Assembly (NCBI RefSeq): GCF_001761385.1
Contig: NZ_CP017476.1
Coordinates: 3,337,501 to 3,401,500 of the forward strand
Reading direction: 5' to 3'
Length of the DNA stretch: 64,000 nucleotides
Source: Hydrogenophaga crassostreae
GTDB taxonomy: Bacteria > Pseudomonadota > Gammaproteobacteria > Burkholderiales > Burkholderiaceae_C
The notes under the pieces were generated by a model. It worked only from the letters and a program-made list of their open reading frames with translations. It was not told where the DNA came from and made no database searches. Below are positions 52,498 to 61,118 of this stretch, piece after piece; position 1 is the stretch's first letter; every line of letters starts with the position of its first letter. The translations under genes and the position numbers were made by a program.

Positions 52498-53457
52498 ATG
52501 CCCATCCCGACGGCCTCCCTGCCCACCTTCTTCCCGGCGCCCGCAGACCTCTTGAGCTGGACGCGCGGGGCCGTCGCAGCCCGCTTGCCCGCCAGCGTTG
52601 AACGCTCCCACTTTCCCGCCAGTCTGGACGGCATGCTGGTCTTTCGCACCCAAGGGCAGGTGTTCCGGGCGGGGCAAACAACGGCGCTGCCGGCGCTGGC
52701 GCTGATCGGCCCTTCGGCCACACCGATGGCATTCACGCACGCTGGTGCAACTTGCACCCACGGCTTGCTGCTGGCGCCCCATACCGTGTCGTTTCTCAGC
52801 GGGCAGTTCAACGGATCCACGTTGGGGCAAGACCTCTGCTTGCGCACCCTGCTACCGGACGAAGCTGGCCGCCTCGTTGAAAGCTGGTCAGGCGCGCGCA
52901 ACGACACCGCACGGTGCCAATTGCTTTTTGCCTGGTTGCGCCAGCTCATCTGCCTGTCTCATGTCCCAAGGGCAGCCCGATGGGCGCGCATGGCCGGTCT
53001 GGCACCCTTGCTGATGGACGGCCATGAAGCGGCATGCGCCGAGGTTGGCGTGGGGCCCCGGCAGCTGGAGCGCCTGTGTCGGCAGCATTTGGGCATGACA
53101 CCCCACCGGGCCCAAACCATTCTGCGCATGCAGGCCACGCTGCGCAGCGCCATGAAGGCTGCCGAAACACGCCAGGGTGCCGAACTGGCTTTGAGCCAGG
53201 GCTTCTTCGACCAATCCCACATGGCCCGAGACCTCAAGCGCCTCGCCGGTTTGCCGCTGGGCCGGGCTGTGGCGGCCTCACGGGATGCTGAAAGCACCGA
53301 ATGGCCTCTGGCAGTGGGGCAACAACAGTTCAGCCAGCCCGGGCTTCCCGGCGAGCCAGGTACAACGGCAGTGCGAATGCCAGCCCCAACCCAAAACACA
53401 TCCAAACATACAGCCAGGGCCGACGCAGCCGCCGCTCCTGCAAAATCCAGACGCTGA
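52498..53457 (+). CDS. AraC-family transcriptional regulator
   Basis: A 319-residue regulator with a C-terminal helix-turn-helix (GVGPRQLERLCRQHLGMTPH, then the second motif ALSQGFFDQSHMARDLKRLAG near 240-262). The N-terminal ~170 residues are a sensor-like domain without a clear match. I take the ATG at 52498, just past the purM end, over an upstream ATG inside purM. The last ~55 residues are a low-complexity Pro/Ala tail whose DNA overlaps the convergent DUF2834 gene by 128 nt. Target unknown. Confidence 0.8.
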   Translation: MPIPTASLPTFFPAPADLLSWTRGAVAARLPASVERSHFPASLDGMLVFRTQGQVFRAGQTTALPALALIGPSATPMAFTHAGATCTHGLLLAPHTVSFLSGQFNGSTLGQDLCLRTLLPDEAGRLVESWSGARNDTARCQLLFAWLRQLICLSHVPRAARWARMAGLAPLLMDGHEAACAEVGVGPRQLERLCRQHLGMTPHRAQTILRMQATLRSAMKAAETRQGAELALSQGFFDQSHMARDLKRLAGLPLGRAVAASRDAESTEWPLAVGQQQFSQPGLPGEPGTTAVRMPAPTQNTSKHTARADAAAAPAKSRR

Positions 53458-53659
53458 ACGCCAAAGCAGCCAGGTACACATCCACGGTGATCGCTGTGGT
53501 GAGCGGGTTGGCCAATGCATCCGGCCAGAAAACCGACGGCATCACACTGCCGCCCTGCAAAAAATAGCGCAGGTTGAAGCGCCAGGGAGCCACGAGCCCC
53601 ACACAGCTCAACCCATAAAGAACGCGTTGAGAAAGAGACGCTCGAGACCAGAAAGACAT
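53330..53659 (-). CDS. DUF2834 small membrane protein
   Basis: A 109-residue protein with three hydrophobic segments and the DUF2834-like pattern (PWRFNLRYFLQGG and TTAITVDVYLAALAFSVWIL). Such proteins are small inner-membrane proteins of unknown role, often near transporters. It is convergent with the AraC gene and overlaps its 3' end by 128 nt. Confidence 0.75.
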   Translation of the reverse strand: MSFWSRASLSQRVLYGLSCVGLVAPWRFNLRYFLQGGSVMPSVFWPDALANPLTTAITVDVYLAALAFSVWILQERRLRRPWLYVWMCFGLGLAFALPLYLARREARAG

Positions 53660-53829
53660 GGGGTTTGAGTGGAAAAATTGAACAGACCGCCAGTGTCAGG
53701 CGCCACCCAGGCCGGCGTATAGGAAAAAAACGACCTCGGCGCAGCGACCTGGATACTCGGCAAGCTTCCGCGGAAGCAGAATCGAGGCAAACACGTTGGC
53801 GGCCACTTCCGGCAACCCACCCTTTCTCC

Positions 53830-55020
53830 ATGAACAACCCCCTCCCCTCCAAGCGCCGCCTCCCTCGCAGCATCTGGGCGCTTGGGCTGGTGAGTCTTTT
53901 GATGGATGTGTCCTCCGAGGCCATCCACAGCCTGTTGCCGGTGTTCATGGCCACCGTGCTCGGCGCCAGCATGCTCACCATCGGCCTGCTCGAAGGCGCG
54001 GCCGAAGCGACCGCACTGATCGTCAAGGTGTTCTCGGGTGCACTCAGCGACTGGTGGGGCCGGCGCAAGCCACTGGCCGTGCTGGGTTACGGCCTGGGGG
54101 CCCTGTCCAAACCCCTCTTCGCCCTTGCTGGCGGCATGGGTCTGATCGTCACCGCCCGCTTGCTGGACCGCGTGGGCAAAGGGATTCGCGGCGCGCCGCG
54201 GGATGCGCTGGTGGCCGATATCGCTCCACTGGAGATGCGCGGCGCCGCTTTCGGCCTGCGCCAGTCGCTCGATACCGCGGGCGCCTTCATCGGCCCGCTG
54301 CTGGCCATGGGCCTCATGCTGCTCTGGGCCAACGATTTCCGCGCCGTGTTCTGGGCCGCGACCGTGCCGGCGCTGCTGTGTGTGCTGCTGCTGATCGGGG
54401 GCGTCAAAGAACCAGAGCGCACGCCAGGCGCGGTGCGCAGCAACCCGATTCGCCGAGAGAACCTCAAGCGCCTGAGTTCAGCCTATTGGTGGGTCGTGGC
54501 CATCGGCGCGGTGTTCACGCTGGCGCGCTTCAGTGAGGCTTTTCTGGTGTTGCGCGCGCAGCAAGGCGGGCTGCCTCTGGCCGCCGCGCCCATGGTGCTG
54601 ATCGCGCTGAACCTGGTCTTCTCCGCCGGCGCCTACCCGCTGGGCAAACTCTCAGACTCGGTGAGCCACACCAAGCTGCTCATCGCCGGCTTGCTGGCCC
54701 TGATCGCCGCCGATGGCCTGCTGGCCCTGAGCAACAGTGGTGTCCTTTTCTGGCTCGGTATCGCTCTCTGGGGCCTGCATATGGCGCTGACACAAGGCCT
54801 GCTCGCCACCATGGTCGCCAACGCCGCACCGACCGATCTGCGCGGCACCGCTTTCGGGATGTTCAACCTGGTGTGCGGCCTTTCCGTGTTGCTGGCCAGC
54901 GCCTTGGCGGGCTGGTTGTGGGACAGCATGGGCGCATCCAGCACCTTCTTGGCGGGCATGGTGTTTGGAGCGCTGTCACTGCTCGGACTGGCCTGGAGGC
55001 ACCACCATCAAACCGGATGA
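53830..55020 (+). CDS. Major facilitator superfamily transporter
   Basis: A 396-residue protein with 12 predicted helices. The MFS loop 2-3 motif appears as GALSDWWGRRKPLAVLGY, and the related LLDRVGKGIRGAPRDALVADI follows. This is typical of the tetracycline/fosmidomycin-like or YebQ group of exporters. The ATG at 53830 places helix 1 at ~14-32. Substrate unknown. It is preceded by 170 nt that contain the divergent DUF2834 start. Confidence 0.88.
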   Translation: MNNPLPSKRRLPRSIWALGLVSLLMDVSSEAIHSLLPVFMATVLGASMLTIGLLEGAAEATALIVKVFSGALSDWWGRRKPLAVLGYGLGALSKPLFALAGGMGLIVTARLLDRVGKGIRGAPRDALVADIAPLEMRGAAFGLRQSLDTAGAFIGPLLAMGLMLLWANDFRAVFWAATVPALLCVLLLIGGVKEPERTPGAVRSNPIRRENLKRLSSAYWWVVAIGAVFTLARFSEAFLVLRAQQGGLPLAAAPMVLIALNLVFSAGAYPLGKLSDSVSHTKLLIAGLLALIAADGLLALSNSGVLFWLGIALWGLHMALTQGLLATMVANAAPTDLRGTAFGMFNLVCGLSVLLASALAGWLWDSMGASSTFLAGMVFGALSLLGLAWRHHHQTG

Positions 55021-55158
55021 GCTTCAGGCGCGGCACCGAATTCGCAAGGCGCACAATGATGTCCTGATTTGATCGAGTTGGGTCTTTCTATGAGCAGACA
55101 GCCTGTGCAGAGCCCCTAAAAATAGGGCTCTTCGCAACACCCGATTGGATACACACCC

Positions 55159-55716
55159 ATGAACACCTGTCTTCTCGTGATCGATGCCCAGGCCTCGTTC
55201 CAACACCGCCCCTATTCCTCAGAACGCGACATGCCCGCCTACCTGGCTGCACAAAACGCCTTGATTCACGGTGCCCAGTCGGCTGGTATGCCCATCGTTC
55301 GCATCTTGCATGTGGACGGACCAAACGAGACGGGCAACCCCTTCGCCACCGCTTCGGGCCATGTTCGCCCTATTGACGGCCTGGCCGATTTCCAGGCCAC
55401 AGCCACATTCCAGAAATCCCGCCACAGCGCTTTGGTCGGCACGGGCCTCGACGTGTGGCTCACCCGGCAAGGCATCCGGCGCCTCATCGTCAGCGGCATC
55501 CGAACCGAACAATGCTGCGAAACCACCGCCCGCCATGCATCCGATCTGGGCTGGACGGTGGACTACGTGGTCGATGCCACACTTACCTTCGACATGCAGC
55601 AACCCGATGGGAAAACGCTGAGTGCACACGACATCAAAATGCGCACAGCCACCGTTCTGCAAGACCGCTTTGCAAGGATCTGCCCGGTAGAGCAGGCTTT
55701 GGAAACACGGACATGA
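55159..55716 (+). CDS. Isochorismatase-like cysteine hydrolase
   Basis: A 185-residue hydrolase with the catalytic triad of the family: Asp9 (LLVIDAQASF), Lys86 (FQKSRHSAL) and Cys119 (GIRTEQCCETTARHA). Members include nicotinamidase-like and isochorismatase-like enzymes; the substrate is not evident. Its stop overlaps the DJ-1/PfpI gene (ATGA), and the GlxA-like regulator follows, so the three form one operon. Confidence 0.88.
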   Translation: MNTCLLVIDAQASFQHRPYSSERDMPAYLAAQNALIHGAQSAGMPIVRILHVDGPNETGNPFATASGHVRPIDGLADFQATATFQKSRHSALVGTGLDVWLTRQGIRRLIVSGIRTEQCCETTARHASDLGWTVDYVVDATLTFDMQQPDGKTLSAHDIKMRTATVLQDRFARICPVEQALETRT

Positions 55717-56336
55717 GCCCGGTTTTCCACACGCTGCAGGTGGCGATCCTTGCATTCAACGGCGTAGAAGCCCTGGACCTGGCCGGACCATACGAGGTCT
55801 TCACCACTGCGAGCCGCATGCAGCAGCGGATCGCACCCGGCTCCGCCAACCCGTTTGATGTGAGCTGCGTGGCCCGGGATCACCAGGCCGTGCAGGCCCG
55901 CGCTGGCATGGCCCTTTTGCCCACGCACAGCTTTTCAGACTGCCCGCCTGTCGACGTGCTGGTCGTGCCTGGTGGCGTGGTGGAGGGTGCCATGCAATGC
56001 GCCAATACACTGGCCTGGGTCGCCAGCCTGCACACCCGAACCGTGCTCACCGCTTCGGTCTGCACCGGCGCGTTTCTGCTGGCCGAGAGCGGCGCCCTGC
56101 GAAACGGCCCTGTCACCACCCACTGGGAAGACCAGGCCGATCTCGCAGCGCGCTACCCCAGGCTGGAAGTGCGCAGCGGCGCTCGCTGGGTCGAACAGGA
56201 ACAGGAGCGCCTCATCACATCGGGCGGCATCAGTGCCGGCATCGACATGGCGCTGCACATCGTGGCTCGGCTCGCCAACGAAGCCCTGGCCTTGCGCACG
56301 GCCAAGCAGATGGAGTTCCAATGGACACGCAACTAG
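55713..56336 (+). CDS. DJ-1/PfpI-family protein
   Basis: A 207-residue protein with the nucleophile elbow TASVCTGAFLLAESG (Cys117) and the opening AILAFNGVEALDLAGPYEVF, as in the isonitrile hydratase/ThiJ-like group. The THWEDQADLAARYP segment fits that group too. Its ATG overlaps the cysteine-hydrolase stop; its 3' end overlaps the next gene by 16 nt. Confidence 0.88.
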   Translation: MSPVFHTLQVAILAFNGVEALDLAGPYEVFTTASRMQQRIAPGSANPFDVSCVARDHQAVQARAGMALLPTHSFSDCPPVDVLVVPGGVVEGAMQCANTLAWVASLHTRTVLTASVCTGAFLLAESGALRNGPVTTHWEDQADLAARYPRLEVRSGARWVEQEQERLITSGGISAGIDMALHIVARLANEALALRTAKQMEFQWTRN

Positions 56337-57319
56337 GCTCGCAACCCCCTCTGGGGCCGATTCACGTTCACTTCGTTTTGCTGTCGGGCAGCCTGATCCT
56401 CGACTGGGCCGGTCCCGCCGAGGCGTTGCGCATGGCCAACCAGCGCCTGCGCGATGCCAGCCAGCCAGAGGCCTTCGCGCTCCACTTTACCGGCCCGCAG
56501 TTCGAGGTTGCCAGTTCGGTGGGCGCCGTGATCAGCGCCATTGCGCCATTGCCCGCCGAGTTGCCAGAGCGAAGCTGGGTGGTGCTGGTGGGCCAGCCAG
56601 GGGCGACCATCGCGGTAGACACCGGCGAGACCCAAAGCTTGCTGCACTGGCTGCGAGGTCTTCGCCTTCAAACGGGCCAGCTGGAGTTGGTCACGGTATG
56701 CGCGGGTGCGGTGCTCGCCGGGCACGCCGGCCTGTTGCACGGCCACCGCGCCACGACCCACCACCACCACCTCGATGAACTGCGCCGCGTCGCGGGTGGA
56801 TGTGATGTGGTCGAGAACCGGGTCTTTGTCCTGGATGGCGCGGTTTCGAGCAGCGCCGGGGTCACCACTGGCGTCGATCTTTTCCTTCACCGCATCGCCG
56901 CAGTCTGTGGCCCGGCCCTGGCCGCACAAGTGGCGCAATCCATGGTCGTCGCGCTGCGGCGAGGCCCCAACGACCCCGAGCTCTCACCCTTCCTCGCTCA
57001 CCGAAACCACCTGCATCCGGCTTTGCACCGCGTACAAGATGCGGTGGGGCAACACCCTCAGGCCAATTGGTCGGTCGCTCGAATGGCTGAAGTGGCATGC
57101 GCCTCGCCACGCCATCTCACCCGCCTGTTTCTCATCCATGCCGCGATCGCGCCGTTGCAATACCTGCGCCGCATCCGGCTCGACGTGGCGCAGGCCGCGC
57201 TGCGATCAGGCCACAACGTGACACAGGCCGCACACATCGCAGGATTCACCTCGGACACCCAGTTGCGTCGCACCTGGCACCAGATGGGCAGGCCGGGCAC
57301 GCCGAGCGATGCTGCTTAA
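56321..57319 (+). CDS. GlxA-type regulator: DJ-1/PfpI domain fused to AraC helix-turn-helix
   Basis: A 332-residue protein. Residues ~13-200 form a DJ-1/PfpI-type domain with Cys127 at the elbow (VTVCAGAVLAGHAGL). Residues ~225-325 form an AraC double helix-turn-helix (SVARMAEVACASPRHLTRLF and VTQAAHIAGFTSDTQLRRTW). It probably senses a small ligand and controls the operon it ends. The ATG at 56321 gives the family length; the longer frame upstream lies in the previous gene. It converges on the NAD-binding gene with a 4-nt overlap. Confidence 0.88.
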   Translation: MDTQLGSQPPLGPIHVHFVLLSGSLILDWAGPAEALRMANQRLRDASQPEAFALHFTGPQFEVASSVGAVISAIAPLPAELPERSWVVLVGQPGATIAVDTGETQSLLHWLRGLRLQTGQLELVTVCAGAVLAGHAGLLHGHRATTHHHHLDELRRVAGGCDVVENRVFVLDGAVSSSAGVTTGVDLFLHRIAAVCGPALAAQVAQSMVVALRRGPNDPELSPFLAHRNHLHPALHRVQDAVGQHPQANWSVARMAEVACASPRHLTRLFLIHAAIAPLQYLRRIRLDVAQAALRSGHNVTQAAHIAGFTSDTQLRRTWHQMGRPGTPSDAA

Positions 57320-57948
57320 ACGATGTCCTCAGACATGAGAACTTGCACGCCGGGTCGCCCTGCCAAAGCCGCACCCAACAAGTGAAAGGCTATCCGCTCG
57401 GCGGGCACCACGCGGTAGCGTCGGGGCAGCAAGGGCTTGAGCCATTTCGACAACTGGATGCCCAGTTGCTCTGCAGGACGCGATTCCACACGGTGTCCAC
57501 CAATCAGACCAGGGCGAACAAAAGCCAGACTCGGGTAACCAAGCGTTTGCAAATCGCGCTCCAGCTCGCCTTTGGTTCGCGAATAAAACACGCGTGATTT
57601 GGCGTCCGCACCCAGTGCAGAATTCAAGGCAAAGGCTTGAGCGCCATGCCGGCGTGCCAGCTCGGCCACAGACAATGCATGGTCGTGATCCACCCTGTAA
57701 AAAGCCGCTTGCGAGCCGGCCTTCTTGATGGTGGTGCCCAAGGTGCAGATCACCGCATCAACGGCCCACCAGGGTGCGGCTTCAGGCAAAGCATCAAAGT
57801 CAACCACCGGGTTCAACAGCCTGGGGTGCGAGGGCAACGGCCGCCGGGTGAGCGCCACCACCAGCCGAATGGCGGAGTTGGCCAATGCCTGCTGCAACAC
57901 CGATTGACCAACCAGTCCCGTGGCGCCGACCAGCAGCAAACGGCTCAT
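57316..57948 (-). CDS. NAD(P)-binding atypical SDR protein
   Basis: A 210-residue Rossmann protein with the GATGLVGQ motif (8-15), the AVICTLGTT segment and VFYSRTKGELERDL, as in the HTATIP2/YwnB-like NAD(P)-binding group. Some of these are flavin reductase- or epimerase-like; the function is open. Its ATG overlaps the SirB1-like gene stop. Confidence 0.8.
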   Translation of the reverse strand: MSRLLLVGATGLVGQSVLQQALANSAIRLVVALTRRPLPSHPRLLNPVVDFDALPEAAPWWAVDAVICTLGTTIKKAGSQAAFYRVDHDHALSVAELARRHGAQAFALNSALGADAKSRVFYSRTKGELERDLQTLGYPSLAFVRPGLIGGHRVESRPAEQLGIQLSKWLKPLLPRRYRVVPAERIAFHLLGAALAGRPGVQVLMSEDIV

Positions 57949-58805
57949 GCGTTGGGCTCTCGGCGCAACTCACGCACGCGGCGCAGCATGGCATCGCGGT
58001 CGAGCGCGTCTTCGGTCTGCTCGATATAGACCTCCAGGTCATTGACCGCCAATTGCGCATCACCCATCTCGGCCCAGGCCAGACCCCGGTCGCGGTACTC
58101 CATCCAGGCGTCAGGCAACAAGATCAGCAAGCGATCCTGCACCGCAATCAAACGCAACCAGTCTTCCTGGGTGCGGTGGATTTCCTTCAAGTTGCGCAGA
58201 ATTCGCGCAAGGATGTCACGAGGCGCGGCCCCCTGCAGGTACAGCCCCACGGGCACATCAAAGTCGTCGACCAATCCGTTGCGCCGCTTGTATGGCTCCA
58301 GCCGCTCGGACAAGTCTTCGCGGCTGAGCGACTGACCAGAAAATGGATCGATCACCACCTGCCCGTTGGGCAAGTTCACCTTGACCATGAAGTGACCGGG
58401 AAACCCCACGCCACTGGCCCTCAACCCCAGCCCCTGCGCCAGCTCCAGCCAGATCACGGCCAGCGTGATCGGTATGCCCCGGCGGGTTCGCAGCAACACA
58501 TTGATATGGCTGTTGTCGGGGTCGTAGTAGTTGTTGACGTTGCCACCAAAACCCAGGTCGCGGAAGAAGAACTGGTTGAGGGTGCGCAGACGTTGCAGGG
58601 GATGCTCATCGTCAGCGCAGCGGCGGCGCAAGCGCGCCAGGAGCTGGTCGACGTCCCCCAGCACCTCTTGCACATCCAGATCAGGGTATTCGTCCTGCGC
58701 TATGGCGGTGGCGGCCTCCAGCAACGGCAAGCCGTCGTCGTCTTTCACCAGGGTGGCGAAATAACCCAAAGGCGAAGGGCTGAGGAAATCGAATCCGGGG
58801 ATCAT
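57945..58805 (-). CDS. SirB1-family protein (transglutaminase-like plus TPR)
   Basis: A 286-residue protein. The N-terminal part carries the SirB1 core (LRTLNQFFFRDLGFGGNVNNYYDP then RRGIPITLAVIWLELAQGLG) with HFMVKV, a degenerate transglutaminase-like fold. The C-terminal ~80 residues (RDRGLAWAEMGDAQLAVNDLEVYIEQ) look like a TPR. Role unknown in most bacteria. It lies 39 nt after murJ. Confidence 0.85.
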   Translation of the reverse strand: MIPGFDFLSPSPLGYFATLVKDDDGLPLLEAATAIAQDEYPDLDVQEVLGDVDQLLARLRRRCADDEHPLQRLRTLNQFFFRDLGFGGNVNNYYDPDNSHINVLLRTRRGIPITLAVIWLELAQGLGLRASGVGFPGHFMVKVNLPNGQVVIDPFSGQSLSREDLSERLEPYKRRNGLVDDFDVPVGLYLQGAAPRDILARILRNLKEIHRTQEDWLRLIAVQDRLLILLPDAWMEYRDRGLAWAEMGDAQLAVNDLEVYIEQTEDALDRDAMLRRVRELRREPNA

Positions 58806-58844
58806 GGTGTTGAAGCGGCGAGGAAAAATCCCGCCACCTGAATA

Positions 58845-60410
58845 CTACCGCTTGATGAATTGCCTGAGCCGCACGCCTGTGGCGGCCAGACACATGAAAT
58901 ACGTCAGCGCCGCAACCGAGATGCATGCCCCGAGCAGGCCCACGCGTACGAACCAGTGCCCTTTCAGGCCCAGCCAGTCAAAGTGTCCGGTGGCCCACAT
59001 CAAACCTGCGCCCATCAGCGCACTCGCCAGAACCACCTGCAAAACAAACCGCAACCAGCCCGGCGACGGCTTGTACGCACCTCGACGGATCAAGCCCACC
59101 AGCAACAAAGTCGCATTCACGATGGCACCGATGCTGATCGACAACGCCAGCGCCGCATGGGCCAAATAGGGCACAAACAGCAGGTTCATCAGTTGCGTCA
59201 ACACCAGAACCCCAATGGCGATCTTCACTGGTGTGCGCGTGTCCTGGCGGGCGTAGAACCCTGGTGCCAGCACCTTGATGGCAATCAGCCCCACGAGCCC
59301 GACACCGTAGCTCATCAGCGCGACGGAAGTTTGCTGTGCGTCCACATCCTTGAACGCCCCGTTGTGGAACACCACAGCAACAAGCGGCTGTGCAAAGGTC
59401 AACAAAGCCACCGCACTGGGCACGGCAAGCAACACCACGAGGCGCAAGCCCCAGTCCAGCAACTGGCTGTAGCGCTCGCCGTCCTCAACGCCTCGGGCGC
59501 CCGCCAGCTGAGGCAACAACACCACCCCAAGTGCCACGCCCAGCATGGCAGTGGGAAACTCCATCAGGCGATCTGCGTAGGTCAGCCAGCTGACGCTGCC
59601 GGTTGCCAGATGAGACGCAATCTGGGTATTGATCAACAACGACACCTGCGCCACGCTCACACCCAGCAGGGCAGGCAGCATCAATGTGACCACGCGGCGT
59701 GTGCCGGGATGGTTCCAGGCCGTCTTGAATGAAGACCAACGCCAGCCGATGCGCGGCAACATGCCGATCCTCAACAAAGCGGGAATCTGCACCCCCAACT
59801 GCAAAGCCCCACCCACCATCACGCCACCCGCCAGGGCCAGAATGGGCTCAATCCCCAGAGACTTGAACCAGGGAGCGCCCCAGTAGGCCGCCGCGATCAT
59901 GGCCATATTGAGCAATACAGGGGTGGCAGCAGGCACGGCAAACCGCTTCCAGGTGTTCAAGACACCCGCAGAAAGCGCCACCATCGACATGAAGCCGATA
60001 TAGGGAAACATCCAGCGCGTCATGAGCACGGCCGAATCAAAGCCCTCGGGCGTTTGCTTCAGTCCACTGGCCATCGCCCAAACCAGCAAGGGTGCGCCCG
60101 CTACCCCGATCACACAAGTCAGCGACAGCACCCAGGCCAGCACCGTGGCAATCTGGTTGACCAGCACCTTGGTGGCGCCATCGCCATCGCTTGCACGCAT
60201 GCCGGCAAGCACTGGCACAAAGGCCTGGCTAAAGGCCCCCTCAGCGAATAGCCGGCGCAGCAGGTTCGGAATCCGGAAAGCGACATTGAACGCATCGGTC
60301 AGCGCGCTGGCGCCGAATGTCGAGGCGATCAAGAGCTCTCGCACCAAGCCCGCGATGCGGGAGACGAGGGTCAACAATGAGACGAGAGAGGCGGATTTGA
60401 AGAGCGACAC
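58845..60410 (-). CDS. murJ: Lipid II flippase MurJ
   Basis: A 521-residue polytopic protein with about 14 helices. Family landmarks: LTLVSRIAGLVRELLIASTFGASALTDAFNVAFRIPN spread over residues 14-50, FAEGAFSQAFVPVLAG and NTQIASHLATGSVSWLTYADRL. It flips lipid II for peptidoglycan synthesis. The start is GTG 60410; no ribosome site precedes it, and a TACACT -10-like box ends 6 nt before it, so the message may be leaderless. It is divergent from rpsT, a common Burkholderiales arrangement. Confidence 0.92.
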   Translation of the reverse strand: MSLFKSASLVSLLTLVSRIAGLVRELLIASTFGASALTDAFNVAFRIPNLLRRLFAEGAFSQAFVPVLAGMRASDGDGATKVLVNQIATVLAWVLSLTCVIGVAGAPLLVWAMASGLKQTPEGFDSAVLMTRWMFPYIGFMSMVALSAGVLNTWKRFAVPAATPVLLNMAMIAAAYWGAPWFKSLGIEPILALAGGVMVGGALQLGVQIPALLRIGMLPRIGWRWSSFKTAWNHPGTRRVVTLMLPALLGVSVAQVSLLINTQIASHLATGSVSWLTYADRLMEFPTAMLGVALGVVLLPQLAGARGVEDGERYSQLLDWGLRLVVLLAVPSAVALLTFAQPLVAVVFHNGAFKDVDAQQTSVALMSYGVGLVGLIAIKVLAPGFYARQDTRTPVKIAIGVLVLTQLMNLLFVPYLAHAALALSISIGAIVNATLLLVGLIRRGAYKPSPGWLRFVLQVVLASALMGAGLMWATGHFDWLGLKGHWFVRVGLLGACISVAALTYFMCLAATGVRLRQFIKR

Positions 60411-60520
60411 CGGCGCAGTGTAGCCCGCTCGGCACCAATATCGATGGCGCTGCGCATTCCCTCGTGCTAAAATCGCGGGCTTTGCTGGCATCATCTCCAA
60501 ACATCTGAAGGAAATTCACC
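60411..60520. promoter_or_regulatory. Divergent promoters of murJ and rpsT
   Basis: For rpsT, an extended -10 TGCTAAAAT (60465-60473) lies 48 nt before the ATG, without a good -35. For murJ, TACACT on the minus strand (about 60417-60422) ends just upstream of the GTG start. No operator repeat is evident. Confidence 0.5.
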
Positions 60521-60820
60521 ATGGCAACCAAGCCGAAGAAAAAGAACCCCCGCCTGGCATCAGGCCGTAAACGCGTCCGTCAAGACGTCAAGATCAACGC
60601 TGCGAACACCTCGCTGCGTTCCAAATACCGCACCGCTGTCAAGAACGTCGAAAAAGCCGTTGTTGCTGGCGACAAGGAAAAAGCCACCGAATTGTTTGCC
60701 AAGATGCAAAAAATCGTGGACATCGTTGCCGACAAAGGCATCTTCCACAAAAACAAGGCCGCTCGCGACAAGAGCCGCCTGTCGACCAAAGTCAAAACGC
60801 TGGCCACCGCCGCCGCTTGA
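60521..60820 (+). CDS. rpsT: 30S ribosomal protein S20
   Basis: A 99-residue, Lys/Ala-rich protein with the S20 start MATKPKKKNPRLASGRKRVR and the closing KGIFHKNKAARDKSRLSTKV. It binds 16S rRNA during 30S assembly. GAAGGAAA precedes the ATG. It is monocistronic and followed by an intrinsic terminator at 60914-60946. Confidence 0.97.
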   Translation: MATKPKKKNPRLASGRKRVRQDVKINAANTSLRSKYRTAVKNVEKAVVAGDKEKATELFAKMQKIVDIVADKGIFHKNKAARDKSRLSTKVKTLATAAA

Positions 60821-60913
60821 GACTCTCACGGGTCTGGCTCCGGCCAGCCCCACAGCCCCGACCTGAAAAGGTCTGCCGTTTGAAACGGGTGCGCTGCCAG
60901 CAAAAAAATGGAT

Positions 60914-60946
60914 AACCGCCGCGTCGCAAGACCCGGCGGTTTTTTC
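60914..60946 (+). terminator. rpsT: Intrinsic terminator after rpsT
   Basis: AACCGCC (60914-60920) pairs with GGCGGTT (60935-60941) and is followed by a T-run to 60946. It ends the rpsT transcript ~95 nt after the stop codon. The rest of the 298-nt gap to the MFS gene holds nothing else I can support. Confidence 0.8.
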
Positions 60947-61118
60947 ATGACCCAGACGCGCACCCAGGCTCCCGGCGCGATTCGCCCCAAAGTCTTATGC
61001 CTCAAAATCCATGCGGTTTTGCCACCTCGGAAATCGCGCCTACAGGGCAGCCATGCCACGATCGCGCCATCAATGCGTGTGATCCAGCGCCCTCCACTCT
61101 CTCAACATCCTCCTTCTC

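Noticed and set aside
60941..60948. TTTTTCAT after the rpsT hairpin as a second ICE target site
   Set aside because: It is simply the T-run of an intrinsic terminator followed by CAT; no element end lies nearby.
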